Shown: one piece after another, positions 29,340 to 41,182 of the stretch
How positions within the stretch are numbered: position 1 is the first letter of the stretch
Layout of the letters: every line of letters begins with the position of its first letter
Assembly: GCF_012027645.1 (NCBI RefSeq)
Contig: NZ_SNUU01000001.1
Location: 372,001 to 436,000, forward strand
Direction: 5' to 3'
DNA from: Thermococcus sp. 18S1
GTDB lineage: Archaea > Methanobacteriota_B > Thermococci > Thermococcales > Thermococcaceae
DNA length: 64,000 nucleotides
Notes under the pieces: generated by a model
What the model saw: only the letters and a program-made list of their open reading frames with translations
What the model was told of the DNA's origin: nothing
Databases searched by the model: none
Translations under genes and position numbers: made by a program

Positions 29340-29975
29340 ATGAAGATTATCTGGTATGGACATGCGTGCTTTTGGGTCGAGACCAACGGTGTGAGACTCC
29401 TCATCGACCCGTATCCCGAGGTGGACGATGACAGGATAGGCGAGGTTGACTACATACTGATAACCCACGAACACGTGGACCACTACGGCAAGGTGGAGCT
29501 CCTCTCGCGACTCCGCGACGCCACGGTGATAGGGCCCAAGCCGGTTTACATGACCGCCATCAGCGACGGTGTGACGAAGGTCAGGGAGATAGAGGACGGC
29601 CAGACCATCGAGCTCGAGAACGGCGTTAAGGTGACCGCCTTCTACATGGAGCACCCCTCGAGCCAGTACCCCCTGGGCTACCTGATAGAGGGGGACAAGT
29701 CCCTCTTCCACACGGGCGATACATACTCCACCCCCGTCCTCCAGAGACTCCGCGGAAGGGTGGACGTTCTCCTGGTGCCGATAAGCGGCCGTTCAACGGC
29801 CAACGAGCGCGAGGCGGCCCAGATTGTCGAGGACATGCGCCCTCGCCTCGTCATACCCATGCACTACGGCACCTATGGAACCGGAAGCCCCGAGAAGCTC
29901 AGGGATGAGCTCCAGAAGAAGCGCATCTGGACCCTCGTCAGGCCCCTTGAACTCTACGAAGAGTTCACCCTTTAG
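29340..29975 (+). CDS. UPF0173 metallo-beta-lactamase-fold hydrolase
   Basis: The 211-residue protein has zinc-binding HEHVDH (43-48), a [11 protein letters not shown]-terminus, FHTGDT and PMHYGTYG. It belongs to the UlaG-like/UPF0173 branch, which are small-molecule hydrolases of unknown physiological substrate. The start is ATG 29340 with a strong GGAGGT. It lies 11 nt before radB, so it is probably co-transcribed. Confidence 0.88.
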   Translation: MKIIWYGHACFWVETNGVRLLIDPYPEVDDDRIGEVDYILITHEHVDHYGKVELLSRLRDATVIGPKPVYMTAISDGVTKVREIEDGQTIELENGVKVTAFYMEHPSSQYPLGYLIEGDKSLFHTGDTYSTPVLQRLRGRVDVLLVPISGRSTANEREAAQIVEDMRPRLVIPMHYGTYGTGSPEKLRDELQKKRIWTLVRPLELYEEFTL

Positions 29976-29986
29976 CGGTGAAGCGG

Positions 29987-30667
29987 ATGCTCTCAACGGG
30001 GGTCAAATCACTTGACGAGCTTCTGGGCGGGGGCATCGCCCCCGGCGTCCTGACCCAGATTTACGGGGGTTTCGCCACGGGGAAGACGACGCTGGCGGTT
30101 CAGATAGGCCTTCTCAGCGGCGGAAAGGTTGCATACATCGACACGGAGGGCGGCTTCTCCCCGGAGAGACTGAGCCAGATGGCGACCGCGAGGGGACTGG
30201 ATCCGGAGGGGGCCCTTCAGCGCTTCATTCTGTTCACCCCCTCGGATTTCAAAGAGCAGCGGCGCTCCATCGGGGGCCTGAAGAAGATCGTCGATGGGAC
30301 GTTCTCCCTCGTCGTCGTTGACTCGATAACCGCCCACTACCGAGTCGAGGAGAACCGAAGGGGCCTGAGCGCGGAGCTTGGCAAGCAGCTCCAGGTGCTC
30401 CTCTGGATAGCGAGGAAGAAGGACATACCGGTAATAATCATCAATCAGGTTCACTTCGACAGCCGGGCGGAGAGGATGAAGCCCGTTGCCGAGCACACAC
30501 TCAACTACAGGACGAAGGACATTCTCCGGCTGGATAGACTGAACGTTCCCGGCCTTCGGGTCGCCGTTCTGGAGAGGCACCGCTTCAGGCCGGAGGGGGG
30601 CATGGTCCACTTCAGGATAACGGAGAAAGGAATCGAAGAAGCCCTGAGCGGCGAGGAGGATAAATAA
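29987..30667 (+). CDS. radB: DNA repair and recombination protein RadB
   Basis: The 226-residue RecA-fold protein is a paralogue of RadA lacking the N-terminal DNA-binding domain. Walker A is GFATGKTT (28-35) and Walker B LVVVDSI; RadB binds DNA and assists RadA and the Hjc resolvase. GGTGAA precedes ATG 29987; the GTG 9 nt upstream overlaps that site. The convergent FAU-1 gene ends 7 nt downstream. Confidence 0.93.
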   Translation: MLSTGVKSLDELLGGGIAPGVLTQIYGGFATGKTTLAVQIGLLSGGKVAYIDTEGGFSPERLSQMATARGLDPEGALQRFILFTPSDFKEQRRSIGGLKKIVDGTFSLVVVDSITAHYRVEENRRGLSAELGKQLQVLLWIARKKDIPVIIINQVHFDSRAERMKPVAEHTLNYRTKDILRLDRLNVPGLRVAVLERHRFRPEGGMVHFRITEKGIEEALSGEEDK

Positions 30668-30673
30668 AAGGGC

Positions 30674-32089
30674 TCAAACCCTCTCGTAAACCTCCTGCAC
30701 TATTCTGAGAACCGCTTTGTAGAGCTTCTCGCTTATCGTGCCTTCCTCGTAGTGCTCCGCCAGCTTCTCCTTGTCGATTATCTCCTTCTTGCCGTCGGGC
30801 CACCTGACGATGTCCACCTCGAGGTCGATGTAGCGGGCCCTGTCCGGATATATCTCCACCGGCGTGTTTATGTTGTAGTACTCGCCCTTCAGGTTGCCGT
30901 CGCGGTCGTAGTAGCGGTGCACAAACCACCACTTTCCTTCCTCTATCTCCGTGATGACGTAGTCACCGAACTCTATCGGCAGGTCAAGACCATCGTAGAA
31001 CTTTCCGGGCTTGAGGTGGCGCTTGAAGGTGACCCTGAGCGGGTTCATGGAGACCTCCTGAACTTCACCCGGCCCTATCTTTATCCTCTGACCGTCGGGT
31101 TTGTTGTGCTCGAGGCTGAAGAGCCAGCCCCTCCTCGGCCCTTTGTTGGCTACGATCGACTCCCAGAAGCCCTGCCTGACCTTCTCCCTCTGACCGGGTA
31201 TCTTGGCCAGTATTCCCTCCGCTATCTCCACCGCGAACCCGAGTTCAAGGTCGTGGGCCTTCAGCTGGTGGTGGCCCTCAACCGTCGGAACCACCTTGTT
31301 CCGTATCTCGTCGAGCTTCTTCTTCGCCCCGCCACCGAACTCGACCTCGTAAATACTGCGTCCCTCAATCAGAAGGGACGGGGCCGCGTAGGAGTCAGCC
31401 CTCGCAAGAGTGTCGGCCAGCTTCGAGAGCGCCACTATCTCATCGCGAAGAAGGTTCCAGTCCTTGTAGGCGGCGGCGGTTCTCCACAGGATGCCCCACT
31501 CCCCGAGGTCAACACTCAGGCCCAGGATGCGGAGCCTCTCGCGCTCGCTCTGGTCCCTTATCTTCCGGGATATCTTGACGTGCCTCTGGGCACCAACGGG
31601 CTTCGGAATCAGAACCGCGTAGTCACCGGGGATCGTCAGGGTGACGCTCAGCTGGGGGAGCAGGTTGTGCTTTTTGACCTGGACGAGGAGTTCGTCGCCC
31701 TCCCTGGCACGGGGAAGGTCCTTAACCGGTATCGTACCTATGGCGCTCCCAATGTCCACGTAGACGTATCTCTCGTCCCTCTGAACGACTATTCCCTTGT
31801 AGATGCCGTACAGCTGGTAGGGAAGCTTCCGGAAGAAGACATCTATGAATTCGTCCTCGAGAACCTCCCTAACCTCCTCAACCTTCGTCCCGACGAGGAT
31901 GACCCCGTGGTGGTCCTTCTTGTCGTAGACGTCAACATCGAACTCGTCGTAGGTCTTCTCGAGGTTGAAGCGCTCGACGATCCTGTTGCTCGGCTGTGAA
32001 ATCCCGAATCCCCTGTCGAGGAACAGTTTGGTGAGGGCAGTGCTGTATATGCCCCTAACCCGGACTGTAACTCCTGTGTCTGTAGACAC
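30674..32089 (-). CDS. FAU-1 family RNA-binding protein / ribonuclease
   Basis: The protein of about 471 residues starts with an RNase E/G-like S1 RNA-binding region ([21 protein letters not shown] near residues 100-120; [10 protein letters not shown]) and ends with a DUF402 domain ([25 protein letters not shown] as overall pattern, DKEKL). P. furiosus FAU-1 binds AU-rich RNA, and homologues process 5S precursor RNA. GTG 32089 is taken as start because GGTGGTGA lies just before it; GTGs at 32095 and 32098 are alternatives. It overlaps the end of the upstream coiled-coil gene by about 35 nt. Confidence 0.85.
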   Translation of the reverse strand: MSTDTGVTVRVRGIYSTALTKLFLDRGFGISQPSNRIVERFNLEKTYDEFDVDVYDKKDHHGVILVGTKVEEVREVLEDEFIDVFFRKLPYQLYGIYKGIVVQRDERYVYVDIGSAIGTIPVKDLPRAREGDELLVQVKKHNLLPQLSVTLTIPGDYAVLIPKPVGAQRHVKISRKIRDQSERERLRILGLSVDLGEWGILWRTAAAYKDWNLLRDEIVALSKLADTLARADSYAAPSLLIEGRSIYEVEFGGGAKKKLDEIRNKVVPTVEGHHQLKAHDLELGFAVEIAEGILAKIPGQREKVRQGFWESIVANKGPRRGWLFSLEHNKPDGQRIKIGPGEVQEVSMNPLRVTFKRHLKPGKFYDGLDLPIEFGDYVITEIEEGKWWFVHRYYDRDGNLKGEYYNINTPVEIYPDRARYIDLEVDIVRWPDGKKEIIDKEKLAEHYEEGTISEKLYKAVLRIVQEVYERV

Positions 32090-32798
32090 CTTCACCACCC
32101 CTCATCTTCTTTTCCACCACTCCTATGAGCGTGAGACCCTCGAGTATCTCGCCGGCGTCAGCGACACCGCTCAGCTTCTCAACGTTTCTCGCCTCAACCC
32201 AGAGCAGTCCCCTGGAGTGCCAGTCTCTCAAAGCGGCTTCAACCTTGTGAACGTCACCGGGATGAGTATAGAGCCTGAGGAGGAACCTTTTAAGGGTACC
32301 GAGTTCGGCCTCGAGCGTCTTGACCTTCCTGAGCTCCTCCATTATACCCGCGGGTACCTTTTTTTCCTTTTCGCCTCCGGTAAGGAGCGCCATTCCCTCG
32401 ACCTCTGAGGTCAGCTCGCCGAGGGCCTTTCTAACGGCGTAGTCGTAGACCCTGTGAAACTGAACGAGCCTCTCCATCGCGGTCTCCAGCTTCACGCGGG
32501 AATCGTAGTCGTCCCTCGAGAGGAGGGAGAGAAGCTCCTCGAGCCGGAACTTCATTTGATGCTCGTTGCGGTAGAGCTCCTTAGCCTGCGCCTCCGCGTA
32601 GCTCCCGACCCCGCTCATCTCGCGGTAGAGGCCCGCGGCCACCTCAAGCTTCTCCCGGGACACGGTGTGAAGGGCCTTAACGGTCTCCAGAAGAGCCTCC
32701 CTGCCCTTCTCACCGTAGATAGCAGGGAATTTGTTCTCAAAAGCGGAATGAAGCGATTCCAGGCGGGAAAGTCGGGACTTAATCTCCTCAACGTTCAT
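32055..32798 (-). CDS. Helical protein of unknown function, coupled to FAU-1
   Basis: I do not recognise this 247-residue protein. It is almost wholly helical and highly charged, with heptad-like stretches at about residues 1-60 and 75-150, so coiled coils are likely. The last 60 residues look like a small winged-helix unit ([21 protein letters not shown]). No signal peptide. The ATG at 32798 follows a GGGGG run. The long overlap with FAU-1 indicates coupled translation and suggests a functional link to RNA handling, which is inference. Confidence 0.68.
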   Translation of the reverse strand: MNVEEIKSRLSRLESLHSAFENKFPAIYGEKGREALLETVKALHTVSREKLEVAAGLYREMSGVGSYAEAQAKELYRNEHQMKFRLEELLSLLSRDDYDSRVKLETAMERLVQFHRVYDYAVRKALGELTSEVEGMALLTGGEKEKKVPAGIMEELRKVKTLEAELGTLKRFLLRLYTHPGDVHKVEAALRDWHSRGLLWVEARNVEKLSGVADAGEILEGLTLIGVVEKKMRGGEGVYRHRSYSPG

Positions 32799-32933
32799 GG
32801 GAAAACCCCCTGGCCATAACTTGTCCCCTCCCCCTACTTGTAGTTTTCGATGAAGTCCTTCGAGTGCGTTAAACGAAAGTGCTTACCCAAAATCTTTTTT
32901 TAAGCCAAAAGGCTAATCCAAGCGGTGCTTCAG

Positions 32934-33860
32934 ATGGTGCTCTACGACCGCTTCGGCAGACCCGCGACCAACCTCAGGATATCCCTCACCCAGGACTGCA
33001 ACTACCGCTGCTTCTTCTGCCACCGCGAGGGACAGCACTTCAACGCGAGCCTTGAACTGACCCCATCGGAGATAGAGCGGCTCGTCAGGGTGGCGTCGCG
33101 CCTTGGAATAAAAAAGGTCAAACTTACCGGGGGGGAGCCCACCGTCAGGGACGATATACTTGAGATAGTGAGGCGCATAAGGCCATACGTGGTCGATCTC
33201 TCCATGACCACGAACGGGAGCAGGCTGAAGGAGCTGGCGAAGCCGCTCGCCGAAGCGGGCCTCAACCGCGTCAACGTATCCCTCCACAGCCTGAAGCCAG
33301 ACGTTTACCGCAGAATCACCGGCGTCGATATGCTCGACACCGTTCTCGAGGGCATAGAGGAGGCGGTAAAGTACCTCAGCCCGGTGAAGCTCAACATGAC
33401 GGTTATGAAGGGACTGAACGATGGAGAGATATGGGACATGGTGGAGTTCGCCGCGAAGACCGGGACGATACTCCAGCTCATCGAGCTTGAGGCCCCGAGG
33501 GAGATGACGGAGACCAGGTTCTTCAGGAAGTACTTCTACCCGCTCAAGCCCGTGGAGGAGCGGCTGGAGGAAATGGCCGTGGAGACCCGCGAGAGGAGGA
33601 TGCACAGGAGGAAGAAGTACTTTGTCCCCACCGACCACGGCGTCGCGGAGGTCGAGGTGGTCCGGGCGATGCACAACACGGTGTTCTGCGCCAACTGCAC
33701 GAGGCTCCGCGTCACGTCGGACGGGAAGTTCAAGACGTGCCTGCTGAGAAAGAATGACCTCATCGACTTCGCGACGGCCCTCAGGAACGGCGCAAGCGAC
33801 GGAGAGCTCGTGGAGATATTCCGGCAGGTCGTCCTCATGAGGGAGCCGTACTGGAAATAG
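32934..33860 (+). CDS. moaA: GTP 3',8-cyclase-like radical SAM protein (MoaA)
   Basis: The 308-residue enzyme for the first step of molybdopterin (here tungstopterin) biosynthesis has the radical SAM cluster C22-x3-C26-x2-C29 and a second cluster near the C-terminus ([10 protein letters not shown], then C about 13 residues later in KTCLL). [11 protein letters not shown] and NVSLHSL are typical. Tungsten enzymes make this cofactor essential in Thermococcales. ATG 32934 follows GGTGC; an upstream TTG/ATG pair is less likely. A TATA-like CTTTTTTTAAG lies about 35 nt upstream. Confidence 0.9.
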   Translation: MVLYDRFGRPATNLRISLTQDCNYRCFFCHREGQHFNASLELTPSEIERLVRVASRLGIKKVKLTGGEPTVRDDILEIVRRIRPYVVDLSMTTNGSRLKELAKPLAEAGLNRVNVSLHSLKPDVYRRITGVDMLDTVLEGIEEAVKYLSPVKLNMTVMKGLNDGEIWDMVEFAAKTGTILQLIELEAPREMTETRFFRKYFYPLKPVEERLEEMAVETRERRMHRRKKYFVPTDHGVAEVEVVRAMHNTVFCANCTRLRVTSDGKFKTCLLRKNDLIDFATALRNGASDGELVEIFRQVVLMREPYWK

Positions 33861-33886
33861 TTTAATACTCAGACACCCTAGAATAA

Positions 33887-35792
<1,906 letters not shown>

Positions 35793-35801
35793 TGAAGATC
35801 C

Positions 35802-37298
35802 TCACTTCTTCCCCAAAAAGTCGAACAGCGTCGCCTGCTTGCCCTTCTTCTTGGGCTTGTCTATCTTCCCGGACTCCTCCGGCTCTTCCACGCTCTCCAT
35901 CTCTTCCTCGGCCTTCTCAAGCTCCTCCTCGCTTATCTCTTCCTCCGCCTCTTCTCCGACCTCTTCCTCCTCCGCGGGCTCAACCTCTTCCTCGGGCTCC
36001 TTCTCAGAGGCAACCCTCACGTGCTCCTCGAGCTCCCCGCGCTCCTTGAGCCTCTTCTCGATGTTCATGCTCTTGCCCCATATCGTCCTGGCTTTCTCCT
36101 TGTCCCCGACTATGAACTCGACCTCCTTGAGGTCAAGATCGAGGTAGACGACGAAGTGCGCCGCCATGTCCGGGTTGTACTCGAATATCGCCTTCAGGAC
36201 GTTGAGGGTCTCCAGGGCTTCGAGCTTCGCCATGTGCATCTCGCTCATTATCTTCTTGAGCACCGAATCCCTCAGTCCCCTTTCGGCCTTGCTCTCCGTG
36301 AGGAGCTTTATGGTCTTGGGCGGGTAAATCCTCACGAAGCCCTTCTTTTTGACGCCCGCAACGGCAACCCCCGCCGTCATCATGTCCGTGGCGTACTTCC
36401 AGAGGCCGTAGTTCCCCGTCCTCTGCGTCCTGCCGAGGTATATGTCAGCCCTGCTGAGAGCCTCGTAGGCCCTCGCTATGTCCTCGGGCTTGTAGTAGAC
36501 GTAGGGAAGGTTCTCGTCTATCCACTGGAGGAGCTCGTGGGGGAACATGTCAACGCCGAGCGTTGCCATCCTGGCTTTCTTCGCGTTGTCAGTGGCAAAA
36601 ATCTGCGCCAGTGCCTGGAAAACGCTCTTCTCGGTGTCGCGGTAGGCCAGAATCTGGGCCGCGTCCTCGACCCCGCCCGTGACGACGGTCTGAAGATCGT
36701 TCACCGCGGCACGGAGGTCGCCGCCCGCGTGCTTGGCGATGTCGTAGAGCAGTTCCTTTGGAACCCTCTTGCCCTCGTGGTGGAGTATTCTGGCGAGGGC
36801 TTTGATGATGTCGCGCTGGGTCAGGCGCTTGTACTCCACTATCTGCGCCCTGCTCCGTATCTCCCTGGGAACCTCCCAGTAGTGGTTGGCGCTCATTATG
36901 ATGGGGTTCCTCGCCTTGTCGATGAGCTTCGCTATCTCCCTCGCCCCCGTTGGCTCGATGTTGTCGGCCTCATCGAGGAATATGAGCTTCCGCCTCTTTC
37001 CGAGGATGTCCATGGTGTAGGCGGCCTGAACGTAGCGCTCTATCTTCTCGTACGTCCTCTCGTCGCTCGCGTTAAGCTCTATGACCTCGAAACCGTACTC
37101 CCTGGCCAGGGCATAGACGGTGGTCGTCTTACCGGTTCCGGGCGGTCCCGCGAGGATGAGGGCCTTCTTCTTTGGGGGCTTCCCCTCCAGCCACGCCCCT
37201 ATCCAGGCCTTAACCTGCTCTATGGCCTTGGTCTGACCGACTATCTCATCCAGCCGCCTCGGCCTGTACTTCTCGACCCAGGGCACTTCCCTCGGCAT
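35802..37298 (-). CDS. rfcL: Replication factor C large subunit
   Basis: The 498-residue clamp-loader AAA+ subunit has Walker A GPPGTGKT (51-58), Walker B FLDEADNI and sensor 1 MSANHYW. A collar domain, a long acidic stretch (about 410-480) and a C-terminal PCNA-interacting peptide [11 protein letters not shown] follow. With RfcS it loads PCNA at primer ends. It overlaps rfcS by a TGATG at 37304; the start is taken at ATG 37298 with GTGAT upstream, and ATG 37304 is possible. Confidence 0.94.
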   Translation of the reverse strand: MPREVPWVEKYRPRRLDEIVGQTKAIEQVKAWIGAWLEGKPPKKKALILAGPPGTGKTTTVYALAREYGFEVIELNASDERTYEKIERYVQAAYTMDILGKRRKLIFLDEADNIEPTGAREIAKLIDKARNPIIMSANHYWEVPREIRSRAQIVEYKRLTQRDIIKALARILHHEGKRVPKELLYDIAKHAGGDLRAAVNDLQTVVTGGVEDAAQILAYRDTEKSVFQALAQIFATDNAKKARMATLGVDMFPHELLQWIDENLPYVYYKPEDIARAYEALSRADIYLGRTQRTGNYGLWKYATDMMTAGVAVAGVKKKGFVRIYPPKTIKLLTESKAERGLRDSVLKKIMSEMHMAKLEALETLNVLKAIFEYNPDMAAHFVVYLDLDLKEVEFIVGDKEKARTIWGKSMNIEKRLKERGELEEHVRVASEKEPEEEVEPAEEEEVGEEAEEEISEEELEKAEEEMESVEEPEESGKIDKPKKKGKQATLFDFLGKK

Positions 37299-37303
37299 GG
37301 CCA

Positions 37304-38284
37304 TCACTTGCCCATTATGGTGAACTGCGCCAGGAGAGCCTCGAGCTGTATCATCTCGTTGGCGCCCTCAACGAGGCGGAAGTTGTACTCACCTATCTTA
37401 TCCGCCAGTGCAACTTTCCTGTCCTCGGGAATCGGCAGGTTGAAGACCTCCCTGTGCATCTGGATCAGCACGTCCTCACCGCTGAGGCCCTGCTTGAGGA
37501 GAATCTCCCTGAGCTTCTCCCTCGCCTTGAGGAAGTTGCCCTCCAGTGCCAGGTTCATCATATCGCGCACATCCTCCGGCCTGGCCCTGCTCGCGACGAG
37601 AAAGACGTTCTCATCGGTTATCGTTTTATCGAGCGCCGCGGCCGCCTGCAGGACGTTTATTGCTCTCCTGAGGTCTCCCTCGGCAACGTACAGTATGGCC
37701 TGGAGGCCGTCCTCCGTCAGCTCGAGCCCCTCGTTCTCCGCTATGTGCCGTATGCGCTCGGCCACGTCCTCGTCGTTGAGCGGCCTGAAGCGGAAGATTG
37801 CACAGCGGCTCTGGATGGGTTCGATAATCTTGGAGGAGTAGTTGCAGCTCAGGATGAAGCGAACGTTGTTCGAGAACATCTCCATCGTTCTCCTCAGCGC
37901 CTGCTGGGCGTCCTGGGTCAAAGCGTCCGCCTCGTCGAGGAAGATTATCTTGAAGCTCGCCCCGCCTATCGGCTTGGTTCTCGCGAACTCTTTCACCTTC
38001 TCACGGATGACGTTTATGCCGCGCTCGTCGCTCGCGTTGAGCTCGAGGAAGTTGTGCCTCCAGTGCTCCCCGAAAAGCTCGCGGGCGAGGGCCAGAGCGG
38101 CAGTCGTCTTTCCGACGCCGGGCGGGCCGGCGAAGAGAAGGTGCGGCATGGAGCCGGTTTTGGCGTAGTGCTTGAGCCTTTTGACTATGTGAGCCTGACC
38201 GACGATGTCATCGAGCCTCGCGGGCCTGTATTTCTCAACCCAGGGCTTTTCAAGAATCCTAACTTCCTGAACTTCATCCGGCAT
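37304..38284 (-). CDS. rfcS: Replication factor C small subunit
   Basis: The 326-residue subunit has Walker A GPPGVGKT (53-60), [10 protein letters not shown], the SRC arginine-finger motif in QSRCAIFRF, and the clamp-loader collar domain. Several Thermococcales rfcS genes carry inteins in the P-loop; here the P-loop is uninterrupted. ATG 38284 is preceded by GGTGAT. First gene of the rfcS-rfcL operon. Confidence 0.95.
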   Translation of the reverse strand: MPDEVQEVRILEKPWVEKYRPARLDDIVGQAHIVKRLKHYAKTGSMPHLLFAGPPGVGKTTAALALARELFGEHWRHNFLELNASDERGINVIREKVKEFARTKPIGGASFKIIFLDEADALTQDAQQALRRTMEMFSNNVRFILSCNYSSKIIEPIQSRCAIFRFRPLNDEDVAERIRHIAENEGLELTEDGLQAILYVAEGDLRRAINVLQAAAALDKTITDENVFLVASRARPEDVRDMMNLALEGNFLKAREKLREILLKQGLSGEDVLIQMHREVFNLPIPEDRKVALADKIGEYNFRLVEGANEMIQLEALLAQFTIMGK

Positions 38285-38437
38285 GGTTATCACCTACCCA
38301 AATCTAAACGGCACTTGGGGATATTAAGGTTACCGGTGAGTGGTGCCCCCCTCTGGGGGCCCTGTTCAGCGGCTGCACCAAAGGAGGCACTGCAAAACTT
38401 TTATACCTCGATGACCAAAAAACGACCGGTGGTTCTC

Positions 38438-39625
38438 ATGGCAAAGCTGGACTGGATTAAGGAAGAGCTCAAAGAGCTCAAGGACAAGGGCTTGTATGTA
38501 ACCATAAGAAAGCTCGAGAGCTCCCAGGGACCCTGGGTCGTCGTTGACGGAAAGCGCGTTCTGAATATGTGTTCGAACAACTACCTCGGTTTGGCCGCAC
38601 ACCCCAAGATAAAGGAGGCCGCGATAAGGGCCATCCTCGACTACGGCGTCGGTGCCGGAGCTGTTAGGACCATCGCCGGTACCATGGAGCTCCACGTGGA
38701 GCTCGAGGAGAAGCTGGCCAAGTTCAAGAAGAGGGAAGCTGCAATACTCTTCCAGAGCGGCTACAACGCCAACCTCGGCGCTTTAAGTGCTCTCCTCACC
38801 AAGAAGGACAACGGCGTGTTCATCAGCGAGGAGCTCAACCACGCGAGCATTATAGACGGAATGCGCCTCAGCGGTGCTCCGAAGGTCATCTACAAGCACC
38901 TCGACATGGACGACCTCAAGAAGAAGCTTGAGGAGAACAAGGACAAGGAGAAGAAGATAATCGTCAGCGATGGTGTCTTCTCGATGGACGGTGACCTCGC
39001 CCCGCTGCCGGAGATGGCGGAGCTGGCCGAGCAGTACGATGCGATGCTCTACATAGACGACGCCCACGGTGAGGGTGTCCTCGGAGACAGCGGAAGGGGT
39101 ATAGTTGACCACTTCAAACTCCACGACCGCGTTGACTTCGAGATGGGTACGCTGAGCAAGGCCTTCGGTGTCATCGGCGGCTACGTCGCCGGACCGGAGG
39201 AGGCCATCGACTACCTCCGCCAGCGCGGAAGGCCGTTCCTCTTCTCAAGCGCCCCGAACCCGCCCGACGTCGCCGCGGCCATAGCTTCCGTCGAGATACT
39301 CCAGCACAGCGACGAGCTCGTCAGGAAGCTCTGGGACAACACCCACTTCCTCCAGAACGGGCTGAGGGACCTCGGCTACGACCTCGGCGGAACCAAGCAC
39401 CCGATCACCCCGGTCATGCTCTACGACGAGAAGACCGCCCAGGAGTTCTCAAGGAGGCTCTACGACGAGTACAACATCTTCGCGCAGGCCATCGTCTACC
39501 CGACCGTCCCGCTCGGAACCGCGAGGATAAGGCTCGAGCCTTCAGCGGCCCACAGCAAGGAGGACCTCCAGTACGTGCTGGATGCCTTCGAGGACCTCGG
39601 AAAGAAGACCGGGTTCCTGAAGTGA
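38438..39625 (+). CDS. kbl: 2-amino-3-ketobutyrate CoA ligase / glycine C-acetyltransferase (alpha-oxoamine synthase)
   Basis: The 395-residue PLP enzyme is of fold type I. The PLP lysine is K241 in GTLSKAFG, with NNYLGLA (47-53), DDAHGEG (207-213) and SGYNANLGA. Kbl follows threonine dehydrogenase and converts 2-amino-3-oxobutyrate plus CoA to glycine and acetyl-CoA. Related enzymes (ALA synthase, serine palmitoyltransferase, BioF) share the motifs, but threonine breakdown fits this order best. A CTTTTATACC TATA box lies about 40 nt before the ATG at 38438. It is divergent from rfcS. Confidence 0.88.
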   Translation: MAKLDWIKEELKELKDKGLYVTIRKLESSQGPWVVVDGKRVLNMCSNNYLGLAAHPKIKEAAIRAILDYGVGAGAVRTIAGTMELHVELEEKLAKFKKREAAILFQSGYNANLGALSALLTKKDNGVFISEELNHASIIDGMRLSGAPKVIYKHLDMDDLKKKLEENKDKEKKIIVSDGVFSMDGDLAPLPEMAELAEQYDAMLYIDDAHGEGVLGDSGRGIVDHFKLHDRVDFEMGTLSKAFGVIGGYVAGPEEAIDYLRQRGRPFLFSSAPNPPDVAAAIASVEILQHSDELVRKLWDNTHFLQNGLRDLGYDLGGTKHPITPVMLYDEKTAQEFSRRLYDEYNIFAQAIVYPTVPLGTARIRLEPSAAHSKEDLQYVLDAFEDLGKKTGFLK

Positions 39626-39648
39626 GGGCTTTTTCCCTTTTACTCTTC

Positions 39649-40044
39649 TCACATGCCTCCTGAGAAGGAACCGAAGACGATGAAGCCAAGAACGTACGAA
39701 GCAAAGAGGGCGACAAGCCCAACGCCCATCAGCTCCTGTAGTTTTCCCTGGCTGGATTCCTCCCCATAAAAGCCCATCCCAAGCATGCGCCTGTTGTCCG
39801 CTTTAGGAACAATCCAGCTGAGGGCCACCGCCCAGAGGATTAACAAAATGGCCGCCACGTACAGGTTACCACCGAACAGGACTATGAAGTGCAGAAAACC
39901 GAGCGCAAAGGAAAGCAGGGACACCACCAGGAACAGCAAGATCGAACCCCGGCCCGGCCAGGAACCGAGGAAAATACGATGATAGGCGACACGAAGGAGA
40001 AGCCAGAGAAAAGGCCACAGAAAGAGCGCAATGAGAGGTACCAT
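39649..40044 (-). CDS. Small membrane protein of unknown function
   Basis: The 131-residue protein has four hydrophobic segments (about residues 3-22, 37-55, 62-80 and 108-128). No family recognised. The ATG at 40044 overlaps the endA stop (TGATG) and has GGTGAA 6 nt upstream, so translation is coupled to endA. Functional connection to tRNA splicing is not implied by any motif. Confidence 0.7.
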   Translation of the reverse strand: MVPLIALFLWPFLWLLLRVAYHRIFLGSWPGRGSILLFLVVSLLSFALGFLHFIVLFGGNLYVAAILLILWAVALSWIVPKADNRRMLGMGFYGEESSQGKLQELMGVGLVALFASYVLGFIVFGSFSGGM

Positions 40045-40574
40045 CAAAACTTCACCCACTCAATCTTATAGTACACCACGTCGTTGTCCTCGTCAACGAC
40101 GGCCATCACCATGTTCTTCCTGACGCCGTGGGCGACGCGGACGCGGGCGGTAATGTCGTTCGGAGAAAAGCGGAGGTTCTCAGGAACCACCCATATCAGC
40201 CACTGGGAATGCTCGTCCATTCCGCGCCTGTAAACGCGGAAGTGGGAGCCGAACTTGAGGGCGGACTTCACCGTGTACCCTCTGTCGCGCAGGTCGGTGT
40301 AGACGAGGAGCTTTATGTCGAACTGGTCGTCCCTCTTCCTTCCGAGTTCGACCAAATCCTGGAAGGAAAGCTCCCTTTCGCCGTCGAAGACCCGTATCTT
40401 GCCCTTCTCCATCAGGTAGGCCGCCTCTATGAGCGAGAGGAAGAGCTTCCCGTTCACGACCTCGCCGAAATACCTCTTGTTGTAGAACTGGTTTATCGCC
40501 TTCTCCCTCTCGCTGAAGACCCTGTCCCCGCTGAGCTGAAAGATTATCGGTTCCTTCAATTCCTTCCACCCCAC
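40044..40574 (-). CDS. endA: tRNA-splicing endonuclease EndA
   Basis: The 176-residue archaeal endonuclease cuts bulge-helix-bulge structures in pre-tRNA introns and pre-rRNA. The C-terminal catalytic domain contains YTDLRDRGYTVK, KFGSHFRVYRRG (probable catalytic Y100 and H111) and VRKNMV (probable K153). The start is uncertain: GTG 40574 is inside the end of rimI, and TTG 40559 is an alternative. It is the middle gene of rimI-endA-membrane protein. Its substrates include the rRNA processing stems seen at 22-27 kb. Confidence 0.93.
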   Translation of the reverse strand: MGWKELKEPIIFQLSGDRVFSEREKAINQFYNKRYFGEVVNGKLFLSLIEAAYLMEKGKIRVFDGERELSFQDLVELGRKRDDQFDIKLLVYTDLRDRGYTVKSALKFGSHFRVYRRGMDEHSQWLIWVVPENLRFSPNDITARVRVAHGVRKNMVMAVVDEDNDVVYYKIEWVKF

Positions 40575-41059
40575 TCGTCCGCGGGCAGGAGCATGTAGTA
40601 CGCGTCCTCCCCGTCGGCGTAGTAGCCAATTATACGCTTGATCCGCCTGAAGCCGAAGCGCTCATAGAGCCTTATGGCATTTTCGTTGCTTACGCGAACC
40701 TCCAGGCCTATGTAGCGGGCCCCCTTGTTTATGAGCCTTTCGATGACCTCAGTGAGGAGGGCGGAGCCTATGCCGTTGCCCCGGTACGCCGGATCGACGG
40801 CTATGCTCATGATGTGGCCCTCGAGGTCCGGCCTAAGGTATCCCATAACGTAGCCGATGACCCTTCCGTTGTACTCGGCGACCAAAAAGGTGTCCGGGTT
40901 GTTCTCCAGGAAAACCAGGAAAACGCCCCTCGGGTAGTCCTCCCTGAAGGACTCGCGCTCTATTCTCATGACGTCGGGGATATCGAAGAGCCTGGCGGGC
41001 CTTATGGCCACCATGGCCAGTGGGATCCTCCCCCCAAACTGACGGATGGAGACGCTCAT
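40556..41059 (-). CDS. rimI: RimI-type protein N-terminal acetyltransferase (GNAT)
   Basis: The 167-residue GNAT has the acetyl-CoA loop RGNGIG in VDPAYRGNGIGSAL and a C-terminal NENAIRLYERFGF. It is close to archaeal Ard1/NatA-like acetyltransferases that modify ribosomal and other N-termini. The ATG at 41059 was kept although the first 15 residues are poorly conserved; ATG 41014 is an alternative start. Overlaps endA by 19 nt. Confidence 0.86.
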   Translation of the reverse strand: MSVSIRQFGGRIPLAMVAIRPARLFDIPDVMRIERESFREDYPRGVFLVFLENNPDTFLVAEYNGRVIGYVMGYLRPDLEGHIMSIAVDPAYRGNGIGSALLTEVIERLINKGARYIGLEVRVSNENAIRLYERFGFRRIKRIIGYYADGEDAYYMLLPADEWGGRN

Positions 41060-41182
41060 ATCCTATTCTACGCGCCAGAGCTTTTAAGGGTTGAGGGAGC
41101 TACCGGTGCCCCCAAAACATTCCAGCGTCCCGTTTCGAAGGGTGAGCTTTCAAGAAATAGGGAATAAACAAAAACAGGGAAC

